A DNA stretch of 41,569 nucleotides from Pseudomaricurvus sp. HS19 (GCF_009857815.1 NZ_WVVW01000004.1:1-41569); one strand, 5' to 3'. Positions 23,278-31,965 are shown, numbered from the stretch's first letter. Translations and numbers: made by a program. The notes: generated by a model from the letters alone, not told the origin.

Positions 23278-25800
23278 TCAATCTGCTAACCCGGCTTTTG
23301 GCCCGATGGTAATGTCGAGCCAGTTGATCATCTCCCAGGTGGCATACAGCACGGTTTCCCGGCCGCGGTAGTGATGGGCCTCACCGGGAAGTTCCACGTA
23401 GCGGCACACGGCGCCTTCACCCACCAGCGCATGGAAGAAACGCCGGGCCTGCGCTTTGGGTGTGCCGGGATTGGGGTCTTCGCCACCGTGAACCAGTAAC
23501 AGCGGCTTCTTCACCTTGTTGGCGTGGAAGAAGGGCGAGATGCTGCTGTAGTAATCGGTGGCCTCCCAGAAGTTACGCTTTTCATGCTGGAAACCAAACG
23601 GCGTCAGGGTGCGGTTGTAGGCACCACTCATGGCAATGCCACTGGCAAACTTGTCGGAATGGATCAACAGGTTGGCGGCGGAAAAGGCCCCGTAGCTGCG
23701 GCCGCCAATGGCGATGCGGGCGGGGTGACTGATGTTGTTGTCGACCAGGAAATCCACCAGTGCATCGGTGCTGGACACCAGCTGCGGCAGATAACCGTTG
23801 CCGTCCTCGGTACTCAGGATGGGTACCGTCGGGCTGACTACCACGGCGTAGCCGGCCAGCGTCGCGGCGATGGCCGATGGCCCCACGATGTTATGAAAAC
23901 GAAAGGCTTTGCTGTCCAGCTGTTGCGCCTGTTCGGGGTCGTCGTACTCCCGCGGATAGATCCAGATCAGGGTGGGCAGTGGTTTGGGCGTGTCGTTATT
24001 TTCGGGCAGATAGAGTGTGGCCCGCAGGGTGACGCCATCGGCGCGGGGGTATTGGATCAACCGTCGTTCCACTCGCTGCAATGCGGGATAGGGATCCACG
24101 GAGGAATGCAGGGTGGTGACTGTGCCCTGCTGCACTCGATTCAGTTGCGGTGGACGGGTTTCGGTTTCCCGACGGGTGAGCCAGACCGCCTTCTCCGGGT
24201 CCAGTATGGCCAGTACCGGTTCATACACCCCCCGGGCGGCCAGCCACAGCTGCCGCGTCTCGCCGCTGTGGATATCGACGCTGTTGAGGAACGGGCGCGG
24301 GCCGTCATCGCTGAGGCCATCACCGGCGAGAAAGATGTGGCCGTTGTGCTCCAGCACGGGACCCTGCTGGCCGTCCACCCGCAGCACCCGGCCGGGGTTC
24401 GCGTCGGGATCCGTGCGATCACCACGCCAGAGTGTTTTATCACCTTCCGGCAGTAGGGCTGTGAGCACGGTGTCGCCCGCTGCGCCACGACTTAAATGCC
24501 AGGGCGTGCCTGCACTGCTCCAGCCGAAGGAGAGAATACGCGTCGGGCTGCGAGCCAGCACGACGGCTGGGGAGGCAAGAGAAGCCTCCAGCGTACGCCA
24601 CTGGTATTCCACCGCACCGTCCCTGAGCGGCTGACGATAGAGGTAGCCGGCGGTGGCAGGCCGATCGGGTTGCCATTGGATACTGTCCAGCTCGGCACCG
24701 TACTCGTCGCTATCGTCAAGACCAAACCCGACCGGCTCCGACTGATAGATACGCTTGCCAGCCGCCAGCTCCCAAACCTCCACCGTTGCGGGAAAGCGCG
24801 GCGCAGTCACCAGCCGCGGGTAGGGCGGTTGCAGACGGCGCAACAGCACATACTGCCCTCCCGGCGCGACTTCAAATTGCCTGATCAGTCCCGGTGCTAC
24901 GCCGTACCGCTCCACTTTGCCTTTGGTACTGATGCGCGCCAGTTCGACCGTGAAATAGTGTTCAAACCGGGCATCGTCGTAACCGTTTTCCAGCAGCATG
25001 GTGTAGGTGCGTGTCGGTAAGGCGCCACCGGGATGAGCGACCGCCACCGGGCCGTCACTGGCAGGTGCCGGTAAGGCTGGCAGCCGCTTGGGTCGCATGC
25101 GGCACAGCAGTGAGCTGGCATCGGCCCATTCACAGGGGTTGCCCCACACCGGACTCACGTGGCTGCTGAGTTTCCGCGCACGACGGGTCGCCAGGTCGTA
25201 GATCCACAGCTCCGAAGGTTTACCCGTTTTCACCTGCAGCGCCGAAAGCTTGTCGCCATCGGGGGAGAACTGCACGAAGGTAAAGCGGCTGTCGCCTTCT
25301 GCCGTCCAGGTGGCGGGTTGGGCGTGTGAGGAGCCGGTCGTGTGTTCGTCAGCGTGGGCATTGGCGTGAACCACGGTGATCTGGCGCACCATGGGTTCAA
25401 TATCCGTAATGCCTGTCACCGGATCCAGTCGCACTCCGGCCAGGCCGACGCGGGGTGCCAGCAGGCGATCCATGCTGATGACCTTGTCCGTCTCCAGCAG
25501 GGCAACGTTGCCGGAGCGGGCGTGAATTAACGGTTGCGCCGGTGCCGGTGCTGTCAGCAGTTGGGTTACCGCGTCCGATGGCATCCGGTAGGGGCTTGTT
25601 GATGTCGCGGCAGTGGCCGTGGCTACCCACACAAACGCCAGCCATGCAGCGACGACCAGGCAAGCGCAGCTGCGTCTAATGACTGGCAGTAAAAATCGAA
25701 AACCACGAGAGCCGGCACGCAGCAGGACTCCTGAGTAAAACGGAGCGGCTGCGGTTGGCGCAGTCCAATGACGGGGATACCAGTGAAACGTCTTTTTCAT
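23278..25800 (-). CDS. Secreted S9-family serine peptidase, glutamyl-endopeptidase-like
   Basis: This 840-residue prolyl-oligopeptidase-family protein has an N-terminal propeller (about 100-600) and a C-terminal alpha/beta-hydrolase domain. The nucleophile is Ser702 in GGRSYGAFS, an Asp follows in LLLVHGGEDPNPGT, and the His is 809 or 810 in GEAHHY. The opening after the signal (MPSDAVTQLLTAP ... LAGVRLDP) resembles the chloroplast/bacterial glutamyl endopeptidase group. A hydrophobic segment ending near ATATAA looks like a signal peptide, but the n-region from the ATG at 25800 is unusually long (about 45 residues), so the real start may be a GTG or TTG further in. A role in peptide scavenging is likely. 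Confidence 0.87.
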   Translation of the reverse strand: MKKTFHWYPRHWTAPTAAAPFYSGVLLRAGSRGFRFLLPVIRRSCACLVVAAWLAFVWVATATAATSTSPYRMPSDAVTQLLTAPAPAQPLIHARSGNVALLETDKVISMDRLLAPRVGLAGVRLDPVTGITDIEPMVRQITVVHANAHADEHTTGSSHAQPATWTAEGDSRFTFVQFSPDGDKLSALQVKTGKPSELWIYDLATRRARKLSSHVSPVWGNPCEWADASSLLCRMRPKRLPALPAPASDGPVAVAHPGGALPTRTYTMLLENGYDDARFEHYFTVELARISTKGKVERYGVAPGLIRQFEVAPGGQYVLLRRLQPPYPRLVTAPRFPATVEVWELAAGKRIYQSEPVGFGLDDSDEYGAELDSIQWQPDRPATAGYLYRQPLRDGAVEYQWRTLEASLASPAVVLARSPTRILSFGWSSAGTPWHLSRGAAGDTVLTALLPEGDKTLWRGDRTDPDANPGRVLRVDGQQGPVLEHNGHIFLAGDGLSDDGPRPFLNSVDIHSGETRQLWLAARGVYEPVLAILDPEKAVWLTRRETETRPPQLNRVQQGTVTTLHSSVDPYPALQRVERRLIQYPRADGVTLRATLYLPENNDTPKPLPTLIWIYPREYDDPEQAQQLDSKAFRFHNIVGPSAIAATLAGYAVVVSPTVPILSTEDGNGYLPQLVSSTDALVDFLVDNNISHPARIAIGGRSYGAFSAANLLIHSDKFASGIAMSGAYNRTLTPFGFQHEKRNFWEATDYYSSISPFFHANKVKKPLLLVHGGEDPNPGTPKAQARRFFHALVGEGAVCRYVELPGEAHHYRGRETVLYATWEMINWLDITIGPKAGLAD

Positions 25801-26024
25801 GCAGCGACGCCTTCGTGAGTCGGACAGAACAGTGGGTCGGTGATTGTTTGCACACGGACTATGGTGCCAGCATGGTTTCATCTTTTCGCGGTCCTGGCCA
25901 TCTCTTGCCTGCGGGCATGCCGGTGGATATTCAAGGCTTCATCAAGCCGTGGGAGTTGGCTTTTGTTTGGCTGGTTTGGCAGGGTGGCTCCGGCACCAGG
26001 CTGATCCGGTAAGTGTCAAAAGCA

Positions 26025-26549
26025 CTATTTCAAATCGGCGGGAAATGTGGCCGGGTGGGTAAATACCCAGTTACGATCCTTCACCGGGGTGTGGCAGGCA
26101 ATACACACCTGCATTCCCTCATTGAACGGTTGCTGGTCAGTACCAACCCAGCGCGCCCAGCCCCAGCCGTGGGAGTCTGGGTATTTGCCAGAGTCGCGGA
26201 ACATAAACTCCGCGTGCACAAAAACCCCGGGTCCGGTGGCGCTGTTCCAGTCCGGCAGCTGGGTGTCTTTCCAAACCACCTTGCCGAGGATGGCGCCATC
26301 GGGCCAGGGGTTGGTGTTGCCGGTGCGGGCGGCATTAACCGCGATATCGTTCCCGAGAATGGTGCGTATGGTGTGATTGTCAGTGCGGTGCGACACCGCG
26401 ATGGTGGACCAGTTCTGCCATCCTGTGGGGTAACTGATGTTGTGTGACGGGCCAGGGGATTCGGCGACGGCACCAGCCATGTACGCGCCGAGCATAGCGC
26501 ATGCTCCGAAGATAGAGAGCCAGCAGTGCCTGGATTTAATAGACTTCAT
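26025..26549 (-). CDS. Cytochrome P460-family c-type heme protein
   Basis: This 174-residue secreted protein has a signal peptide (about 1-29, ending GAVAES) and a single c-heme motif CIACH near the C-terminus, followed by TPVKDRNWVFT. That is the pattern of the cytochrome P460 family, whose known members oxidise hydroxylamine or bind NO in the periplasm. The N-terminal half has the expected YPTGWQNWSTIAVSHRTDNHTIRTILGN region. The gene is the last of a minus-strand set with DUF2182 and DUF1326 genes, 28 bases after the former. Whether it detoxifies nitrogen species or has another role is not visible. Confidence 0.88.
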   Translation of the reverse strand: MKSIKSRHCWLSIFGACAMLGAYMAGAVAESPGPSHNISYPTGWQNWSTIAVSHRTDNHTIRTILGNDIAVNAARTGNTNPWPDGAILGKVVWKDTQLPDWNSATGPGVFVHAEFMFRDSGKYPDSHGWGWARWVGTDQQPFNEGMQVCIACHTPVKDRNWVFTHPATFPADLK

Positions 26550-26577
26550 GGCAATACCCTCTGCGGTTACAAATCCT

Positions 26578-27450
26578 TCACCCGATCACTGCGGCCTGAT
26601 ACCAGAGTAGTATGCCGCCAATAATTAACGCCAGCGCAGACAGCCGTTGCACCCAGGGCCAGCGAGGCGAAAATTTCTCCAGCAGCACCCACACGCTAAG
26701 ACCCACAATCCAGATGAGGTTCATGGCGCCGCCAACAAACAGCAGCAGCATCAGTGCCCAACAGCAGCCCAGGCAGTAGAGACCGTGATCAAGGCCCATC
26801 CGCAAGGGGCCCCAACGCCCCCGACGCCAGTGGCTGGTCAGGTACTGTGCCGGCTGCTGGCAGTGGCGCAGGCAGCTCTCCTTGAGTGGCGTCAGTTGGT
26901 AGACACCGGCAATCAACAGCAGCAATGCTGACAATTGCGGCACATTAATCCACATCATCATGGGGTGAACGATGGCTGCCCACTCCAGCAGGCCATGGGC
27001 ACTGGCGGCGGCGATACTGAACAGCAGCCACATCAACAGGTAGCCGAGAGTGAACAGTGAGATGGCCGTGGCCGGTGCCGATTGGTCACTGGCAGTGCTG
27101 TCGGTATGGGTTGGGTAGTTGAAGCGGTAGACCCTGGCGTACAGCAGGATCATGGGGGACGCACTGGGCAGCATCATGGCGATCATCATCACCCACCACA
27201 TGGCCAGCATGATCAGGCTGTAGTGGAGGCTCCAGCCTCCGCCGCCGGCCTGCTCCCCGTTACCGGTGGGCAATCGCCAGACGCTCATGGCCCAGGAATC
27301 CATGCCGGTGCCGGCGCCTTGCAGCAGCCAGGTCCAGCTGGCTACAGCCGTCAGGCACAGCAGCGCGCTGGTGATCCACGGCTCGCGGCCGGCCCACGCC
27401 TCCGGCAGGGACACCGGCGATGGCGGTAACCGGTTACCCTCCGGCGTCAA
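26578..27450 (-). CDS. DUF2182 integral membrane protein
   Basis: This protein of about 290 residues has seven or more hydrophobic helices and the DUF2182 signature WWVMMIAMMLPSASPMILLY. The family is described only as a predicted metal-binding membrane protein, and a His/Cys-containing segment (MGLDHGLYCLGCCWALM) fits that idea. The start is uncertain: the first usable codon is TTG at 27450, which overlaps the stop of the DUF1326 gene, and a GTG at 27414 is an alternative. DUF2182 and DUF1326 genes are often neighbours, which suggests they work together. Confidence 0.87.
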   Translation of the reverse strand: MTPEGNRLPPSPVSLPEAWAGREPWITSALLCLTAVASWTWLLQGAGTGMDSWAMSVWRLPTGNGEQAGGGGWSLHYSLIMLAMWWVMMIAMMLPSASPMILLYARVYRFNYPTHTDSTASDQSAPATAISLFTLGYLLMWLLFSIAAASAHGLLEWAAIVHPMMMWINVPQLSALLLLIAGVYQLTPLKESCLRHCQQPAQYLTSHWRRGRWGPLRMGLDHGLYCLGCCWALMLLLFVGGAMNLIWIVGLSVWVLLEKFSPRWPWVQRLSALALIIGGILLWYQAAVIG

Positions 27451-28079
27451 TGGGTCATTACACCCTGGTTGTTGAGGTGGATCTCATTGAACTGGCCATA
27501 GCTGTCCTTTAACGACAGGGGAATGGGGCCGCCCACCCGGCTGGTGCCACTGCCCATCTCCGCGATGGCGTATTCGAAGCCCTGGTTCAGGTGGATCTGT
27601 ACCCGGTGCTCGGCACCGGTCACCGGATTGTAGATTGGTGTCGCCTGTACATGAATGTCGTCGCCAACCCGTATTTCACTGGTGAGGCTGGCCATATCCA
27701 CGTGGAATTCGATGGGGCGGAAGGCAGGCTCCAGCACCTCGTCCAGGGTGGCGGCAAACACGTTCCAGATGGTGGCGCCGGGCTCGGTTTCGGCGCCGCT
27801 GAGGATAGTCAGCAGGGCCATGCGCTGGGCCTCCGAGGTGCTGTCGTCGATGGTGATAAAGGCCTTGCCGCCGCCTTCGTGGATGGCCCCGGGCCATTTC
27901 AGTACCGTCACCACCCGCGCGCCGCTGAGATCGGTATCAGCGAAAAAACCGCTGCTGATCTCCATTGAATGGATGGCTTCGCAGTGCCCATGGGTGGGCA
28001 GGGCATTGAACTGGCAGGGGCAGCCGTAGGCGCAGTTGCAGTTGGTAAAGGCGAGAGCGTTGATTTCCCAAGGGGTCAT
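27447..28079 (-). CDS. DUF1326 protein
   Basis: This 210-residue soluble protein has the DUF1326 hallmark NCNCAYGCPCQFNALPTHGHC near the N-terminus, a Cys-rich patch that probably binds metal. The rest is beta-rich. The ATG at 28079 is preceded by AGGAGGA, and an upstream in-frame start would lack any ribosome binding site. The stop overlaps the DUF2182 start, so the two are translationally coupled, with the cytochrome P460 gene following. Function is unknown. The conserved pairing suggests a metal-dependent membrane complex. Confidence 0.9.
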   Translation of the reverse strand: MTPWEINALAFTNCNCAYGCPCQFNALPTHGHCEAIHSMEISSGFFADTDLSGARVVTVLKWPGAIHEGGGKAFITIDDSTSEAQRMALLTILSGAETEPGATIWNVFAATLDEVLEPAFRPIEFHVDMASLTSEIRVGDDIHVQATPIYNPVTGAEHRVQIHLNQGFEYAIAEMGSGTSRVGGPIPLSLKDSYGQFNEIHLNNQGVMTH

Positions 28080-28265
28080 GTGCAGTTCCTCCTGTGGTAT
28101 GCAGGCCGTTGCGGCCAATGGGGAAAGAATAGCCCACGCTCGGGTATCTATCGAATAACCGGGTTGCAGGGTCTTTCCTGCCGGCGGTCGGGAGTGCGTT
28201 CGGGCACGGGGGCGTGGGCTATAGCAGCTACCGTCACAACGCTGGCGGCAACGGCAAGCAGCACA

Positions 28266-28287
28266 GATCCCCGTAGCGGCGGGGATC
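28266..28287 (-). terminator. Hairpin downstream of the DUF3185 gene
   Basis: GATCCCCG and CGGGGATC form a perfect 8-bp stem with a six-base loop, 26 bases after the DUF3185 stop on the minus strand. No T-run follows, so termination is only likely. Confidence 0.45.
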
Positions 28288-28312
28288 GGGGGGGCACTGA
28301 GCCGGTGCCAGT

Positions 28313-28504
28313 CTATTTGAGCCGGAAAACACCAATCACAATGCAGATTGCACCGCCCACCATTGCGGCCCAGGCTTCGATGGGGGAGTCGCCACCGATG
28401 GCGCGGGAGAGCTGGGCGCCGGCAGCGTCGTACTGGTTATAGCCCCAAATCGCCAGGGCTGCGCCAATAATGATCAGTATCAGTCCAATGAGTTTAGCGT
28501 TCAT
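28313..28504 (-). CDS. DUF3185 small membrane protein
   Basis: This 63-residue protein has two hydrophobic helices (LIGLILIIIGAALAIWGYNQ and AMVGGAICIVIGVF) joined by a polar loop containing QLSRAIGG. That is the layout of DUF3185 proteins of gammaproteobacteria. GGAG lies eight bases before the ATG. Role unknown, probably inner-membrane. The 256 bases to its right hold no recognised feature. Confidence 0.87.
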   Translation of the reverse strand: MNAKLIGLILIIIGAALAIWGYNQYDAAGAQLSRAIGGDSPIEAWAAMVGGAICIVIGVFRLK

Positions 28505-28760
28505 ATAAGCTCCATTTTGTTGTTAAAGCGTTCCGCGATGCGCTGTCGCACCTGTTGTTAGATTCCATCCCGCGTATCGCTTCCCTGCGGCTCCCTGCGG
28601 CCCGATCCTGGGCCTGGTCGGGTGTTGGGTGTTATAGCCTGCGCACTGGGCGCGGGGCAAGCAATGGCTGGCTGCTGTGTGTCAATGTGGGGCGGAGATG
28701 TTGCCCCCGGGATCGCTGCCACACAGGCTTCCCGGCTTCCTGGCGACAAGTTGCGTGTCG

Positions 28761-29072
28761 TCATGGGTCGCTAACTACTATCTTGTCTCTGGTGATCTTA
28801 ATGCTGACGCCATGCTTCTCCGACAGATCAAGACCGATAAACTGCCACACCAGGCAGTTGTAATGCAGCGGCACGGCAGGATTGCGGTCGCTATTCACGA
28901 CCAGCTCCCGGCCGGCGTATTCGGCAATAAGTTCGAACGCGGTCACCAGCGGCAGGCTTTGAAAATGGAGACTGAACTCATCCCGCTCTGCGGTGCATTC
29001 GTGAGCCTGGATCACGCTTGCTGCCAGCGACAGCAACAGCATGATCATGGTGAGCCGGGCAAATCCGGACAT
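28761..29072 (-). CDS. Secreted stand-alone STN-like (secretin/TonB N-terminal) domain
   Basis: This 103-residue protein has a clear signal peptide (residues 1-23, ending VIQA). The mature part is about 80 residues and reads like an STN domain: SLHFQSLPLVTAFELIAEYAGRELVV followed by a strand-turn-helix region (VPLHYNCLVWQFIGLDL) and KITRDKIVV. STN domains normally begin secretins, TonB receptors or FecR-controlled systems, and a free-standing copy is unusual. Two cysteines may form a disulfide. The ATG at 29072 has AGGAGAG in front, and longer upstream frames are unlikely. It lies 55 bases after the DUF2157-like gene on the same strand. Confidence 0.7.
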   Translation of the reverse strand: MSGFARLTMIMLLLSLAASVIQAHECTAERDEFSLHFQSLPLVTAFELIAEYAGRELVVNSDRNPAVPLHYNCLVWQFIGLDLSEKHGVSIKITRDKIVVSDP

Positions 29073-29127
29073 GGTCTCTCCTGGGCTGAAACGACAGGTT
29101 GGCGGCGCAAGCCTGCCGCACCAGATG

Positions 29128-30159
29128 TTAACCGGCTTTGGATTCCAGCAGTTCCCGCAGCGGCAAAGGTAGATACCCACGAAATTTTCTGGTGAGGCGT
29201 TGCTCATGCATCTGCCAGAGAACACCAAGCCAGATGATGCCGATGCCGATGGCCGTCAGCGAGATCGGGAACAGCCAGCTGTCCCGGAATACGCTGGAGG
29301 CCAGGTGGCCCAGGTAACCACAGCTGCCAATAGCCCCGAAAACCACAAACACCCGACGGGTCAGTAAAACTCCCACACCTATCATCAACAGATTGATGCA
29401 GAGGTAAATAAACTTGGAGAGCTCGCTGTCGGAATACTGGGAGGACAAGCCGCCCCAGAATGCCATAACGCCGAACAGGTAAACCCAGAAGGCATAATCC
29501 GCTTTGTGCCGGGACCTGACGTCGATCCAGAAGGCAAGTCCGGTCATTAACAGTCCACTGTAGAGCGAAACCAGTTTTCTCAGCTCCCAGGTGATATCCC
29601 CTTCACTGAGCATGGCGGTAATGTCCATGGTCATATACCAAAGGGTGACCGCGATGGGCATCACCAGAAACGGGTACTTGTAACGCCAGGCAATGGTGGT
29701 GCCCACGGCGAGGGTTCCCAGCTCCATATACAGCCAATGCCATTCGATATAACGATGGTAGTCGCGATAGGTGCTGTCATCGGGCCAGATGCCAAGCCAC
29801 AGCTGTGCGCCGTAGATGCCAAGCGGCGTTAAGCAAACCACAAACGTCGCACAAATCCCGGCGGGGATGGCCAGCGCCTTCGCCCGGAAACGGTTGGTAA
29901 GCATCAAGCCGGCGATGGCATAAACCATGGTGATCAGTGTAATACCGGCTCCACCAAAGGCTTCCCAGCCAAGGTTCATAAACAGCGTCATGGCGCCAAT
30001 GGCAATAAGGCCGCCGCAGTAATAGAGAACATGGGTAAAACTGAAGCTGGGTGTGTTCTGGTGTTCAGCCTGGAACAGCTCGAACAGCGCGTCCGCCTGT
30101 GCGGAGCTGATGATCTGCTCAGTGACTGCCCGGTTTAGTGTCGTCCTTGTAATACGCAT
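29128..30159 (-). CDS. DUF2157-like multi-pass membrane protein
   Basis: This 343-residue protein has a short N-terminal cytoplasmic helix-rich stretch (ITRTTLNRAVTEQIISSAQADALFELFQ) followed by roughly ten hydrophobic helices. The arrangement matches DUF2157-type proteins, which start with a small ligand- or protein-binding segment before the membrane part. The function of the family is unknown. It probably heads a short unit with the STN-like gene downstream. Confidence 0.8.
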   Translation of the reverse strand: MRITRTTLNRAVTEQIISSAQADALFELFQAEHQNTPSFSFTHVLYYCGGLIAIGAMTLFMNLGWEAFGGAGITLITMVYAIAGLMLTNRFRAKALAIPAGICATFVVCLTPLGIYGAQLWLGIWPDDSTYRDYHRYIEWHWLYMELGTLAVGTTIAWRYKYPFLVMPIAVTLWYMTMDITAMLSEGDITWELRKLVSLYSGLLMTGLAFWIDVRSRHKADYAFWVYLFGVMAFWGGLSSQYSDSELSKFIYLCINLLMIGVGVLLTRRVFVVFGAIGSCGYLGHLASSVFRDSWLFPISLTAIGIGIIWLGVLWQMHEQRLTRKFRGYLPLPLRELLESKAG

Positions 30160-30225
30160 GTGCTATCTCGGGGGGGATGCCTTAAGAGTGGTGCCAATTA
30201 ACGGGCGTAGCGAACGGACCCTTTA

Positions 30226-30450
30226 TCAGGAGTGATCTCTGCTGAAAGCCAAATTTCCAAGTGCCTGGTACAAAGACCCCAAAGTATCTGTTGCTTGTTC
30301 ATACAATGCCCTTGCTTCGGCATGGGCAAGTATGACTGGATGATCCCCCAATGCATTCTCCAGATTGGACAGTGCGATGTGAGCCCGGTCCAGGGCCTCG
30401 TGGTAACTGAATTCGTCTGGTGTAGACACAATTAAATCCTTTGATTTCAT
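30226..30450 (-). CDS. Small hypothetical protein
   Basis: This 74-residue predicted soluble, helical, acidic protein (HEALDRAHIALSNLENALGDHPVIL...ALYEQATDTLGSLYQALGNLAF) is compatible with a helical hairpin or bundle. I do not recognise it. The ATG at 30450 was chosen over a GTG at 30465, though neither has a good ribosome binding site. It lies between the integron end and the host genes and could be a degraded cassette gene or a host gene. No attC was found on its left side. Confidence 0.5.
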   Translation of the reverse strand: MKSKDLIVSTPDEFSYHEALDRAHIALSNLENALGDHPVILAHAEARALYEQATDTLGSLYQALGNLAFSRDHS

Positions 30451-30493
30451 TATTTTCAGAGGCACCCATGTTTAATTGTTAGGAGGGGAAGTT

Positions 30494-30605
30494 TCAAAAA
30501 TCCCCGGTATACGCTGATCGTCTGGTCCGTTTCATGGCGGTCACCTCTCTGTAGGTTATCTAACTATAAAGGGTGTCTACTGTTCGTGGGTAACTCGGAC
30601 ACCTA
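30494..30605 (-). mobile_element. Probable remnant of the 5' end of an IS3-type element
   Basis: Read on the minus strand, this stretch starts right after the last integron site with GTGTCCGAGTTACCCAC and continues to GACACC, AGAGAGGTGACC and a start codon at 30535. The encoded peptide opens MKRTRRS.Y and stops after 13 residues. IS3-family orfA proteins often begin MKRTRR.Y(T/S)AEFK, so this looks like the leader and first codons of a truncated transposase gene. This is a by-eye match only. Confidence 0.45.
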
Positions 30606-30675
30606 ACGCCCCTGTGCAGCGGCGAGCGTAGCGAGTCCGGCGCCGTCAGGCGCGAACTGCCACGGATGGTTAGAT
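30601..30675 (-). other. attC site of cassette 6 (Mrr)
   Basis: The 75-bp site has outer core ACCTAAC (30601-30607) and GTTAGAT (30669-30675). The Mrr stop codon TAA lies within the core on the minus strand. The interior is an imperfect palindrome (GGCGAGCG...GGCGCCGTCAGGCGC). Confidence 0.85.
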
Positions 30676-31515
30676 TTCATCAAACCACCCACGTTTAATC
30701 GCGACCTCTTCTCGAAGCTTAACCGTTACACCTAGTCGCAGGTCCTTCAGGTGCTCTGCAAACGCGTTGCCGTCAATGAGATCAATAGGCGGAGCGCCAT
30801 CCCTTTGAGCCTCTTGTCTTGCATCCCGAGTAAATGTTCCGGTTGTAATGAACAATCCTTTATCAGCCCGACCAATCATCGCACCGCGAAAGTCTCGGAT
30901 TGCTGCCGATGAAACAGACCCAGTATACCGTTTGCACTGAAACACGACGTGAAATGAAAGAACGCCACCAATTTTGATGACCCCAACACCATCGATACCT
31001 CCGTCGCCTGATTTACCAGTAACTTCGACGTTTATGAATCCAAGCTCTCGCAGTAGCCTCTGACTCAAGCGCTCAAATGCATCCGGCTCGATGGATTTAA
31101 GAAGGTCGATAAGTTCTTCCTCCCAAGAGAAATCCTCAAGCTCCTCTGATTCTTCTACTACTTCTTTTGGGGATTCGCTGGGCTTCTTAACTCCAGATAG
31201 TTCCTTTACAATTTTCTTTGCCTCTTTCTGGTCAATCGAGGTCGTTTTTTGCCCTTGGGCCGTCAGAGCCCAGATTGCTCTCCCCGAATTCTCAAGAAGC
31301 CCAAGGCGCTTTAGGTAGTTACGTGCCCAAGCAAGCCGGTAGGCAAGTTTTGTCGTGTTGCCTCGGTGAATATCTTCGACTTCAAGATCAGACAAATTGA
31401 GGAGTAGGATCACCTGTTCCTCAATTTCAGTATTCGTTCCAGAACCACCTAGCTTGTGCAACGCCTGTAGAACAGGGTTGAACAAGTCGTCGTATTTGTA
31501 CTTGAAGTGCTCCAC
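30670..31515 (-). CDS. Mrr-type restriction endonuclease (integron cassette 6)
   Basis: This 281-residue protein has an N-terminal winged-helix Mrr_N-like part (about 1-90), an acidic linker and a C-terminal Mrr catalytic domain of the PD-(D/E)XK fold. The core is GDGGIDG (Asp176) and FQCKRY (Lys195), followed by AIRDFRGAM and a KGLFITTGTFT strand, all standard for Mrr. Mrr-type enzymes usually cut modified or foreign DNA. The open frame runs upstream through the neighbouring attC, but the cassette begins at 31538, so translation must start inside. The GTG at 31515, with AAGGGG six bases before it, is the best choice. Its stop sits in its attC core. No methylase lies nearby, consistent with a type IV enzyme. 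Confidence 0.88.
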   Translation of the reverse strand: MEHFKYKYDDLFNPVLQALHKLGGSGTNTEIEEQVILLLNLSDLEVEDIHRGNTTKLAYRLAWARNYLKRLGLLENSGRAIWALTAQGQKTTSIDQKEAKKIVKELSGVKKPSESPKEVVEESEELEDFSWEEELIDLLKSIEPDAFERLSQRLLRELGFINVEVTGKSGDGGIDGVGVIKIGGVLSFHVVFQCKRYTGSVSSAAIRDFRGAMIGRADKGLFITTGTFTRDARQEAQRDGAPPIDLIDGNAFAEHLKDLRLGVTVKLREEVAIKRGWFDEI

Positions 31516-31532
31516 CAATCTCCCCTTGTGAA

Positions 31533-31622
31533 ATCTAACGCCGTGGTTTGGGGCGGCGAAGCGACAGCGTAGCCGTCCCGCCCCGCGCATTTTGCGGGGC
31601 AAACAAGACCACCTTGTTATGC
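31533..31622 (-). other. attC site of cassette 5 (HNH)
   Basis: The 90-bp site has cores ATCTAAC (31533-31539) and GTTATGC (31616-31622), with an inner palindromic region starting TTTGGGGCGGCGAAGCG. It is closely similar to the attC at 32985-33074. Confidence 0.9.
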
Positions 31623-31628
31623 GTGCCG

Positions 31629-31943
31629 TTACCACCCATTTGCAATTGCCTGTTTTATTATTGGGGCTACTGATTCTGACGTAATACCACGCTCAATACA
31701 GTATTTTGACTTTAGCCATACAGATAATGGCTTTTGCCCCTTACTTGCGTTGCAACCGCAGCAACATAAGCAGATATTTTCTCTTGTGACTATGGAGGCA
31801 TCATTAATGATGTGTTCCCAACTGGCCGATGCCTTTGTTGATTCTTTGTGGGAAAGAAAATGATTGCCACAATACACACAAGACCTGTCTCGCTCTCTTA
31901 CTTCCTGTTCCAGCCATGCTGGTATATTCCAATTATTTGCCAT
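31629..31943 (-). CDS. HNH endonuclease (integron cassette 5)
   Basis: This 104-residue protein has the HNH layout: a first zinc pair CVYC (Cys22, Cys25), the catalytic region SWEHIIND (His44), then NICLCCCGCNASKG with the second zinc cysteines and the conserved Asn. It is a single-domain nuclease with no methylase or other partner in the cassette. HNH proteins of this size occur as restriction enzymes, toxins or phage-defence effectors. The gene fits within its cassette and ends six bases before the attC core. The base composition is clearly lower in GC than the host genes. Confidence 0.88.
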   Translation of the reverse strand: MANNWNIPAWLEQEVRERDRSCVYCGNHFLSHKESTKASASWEHIINDASIVTRENICLCCCGCNASKGQKPLSVWLKSKYCIERGITSESVAPIIKQAIANGW

Positions 31944-31965
31944 CAGGAGCTCAATTCGCTTTTAC

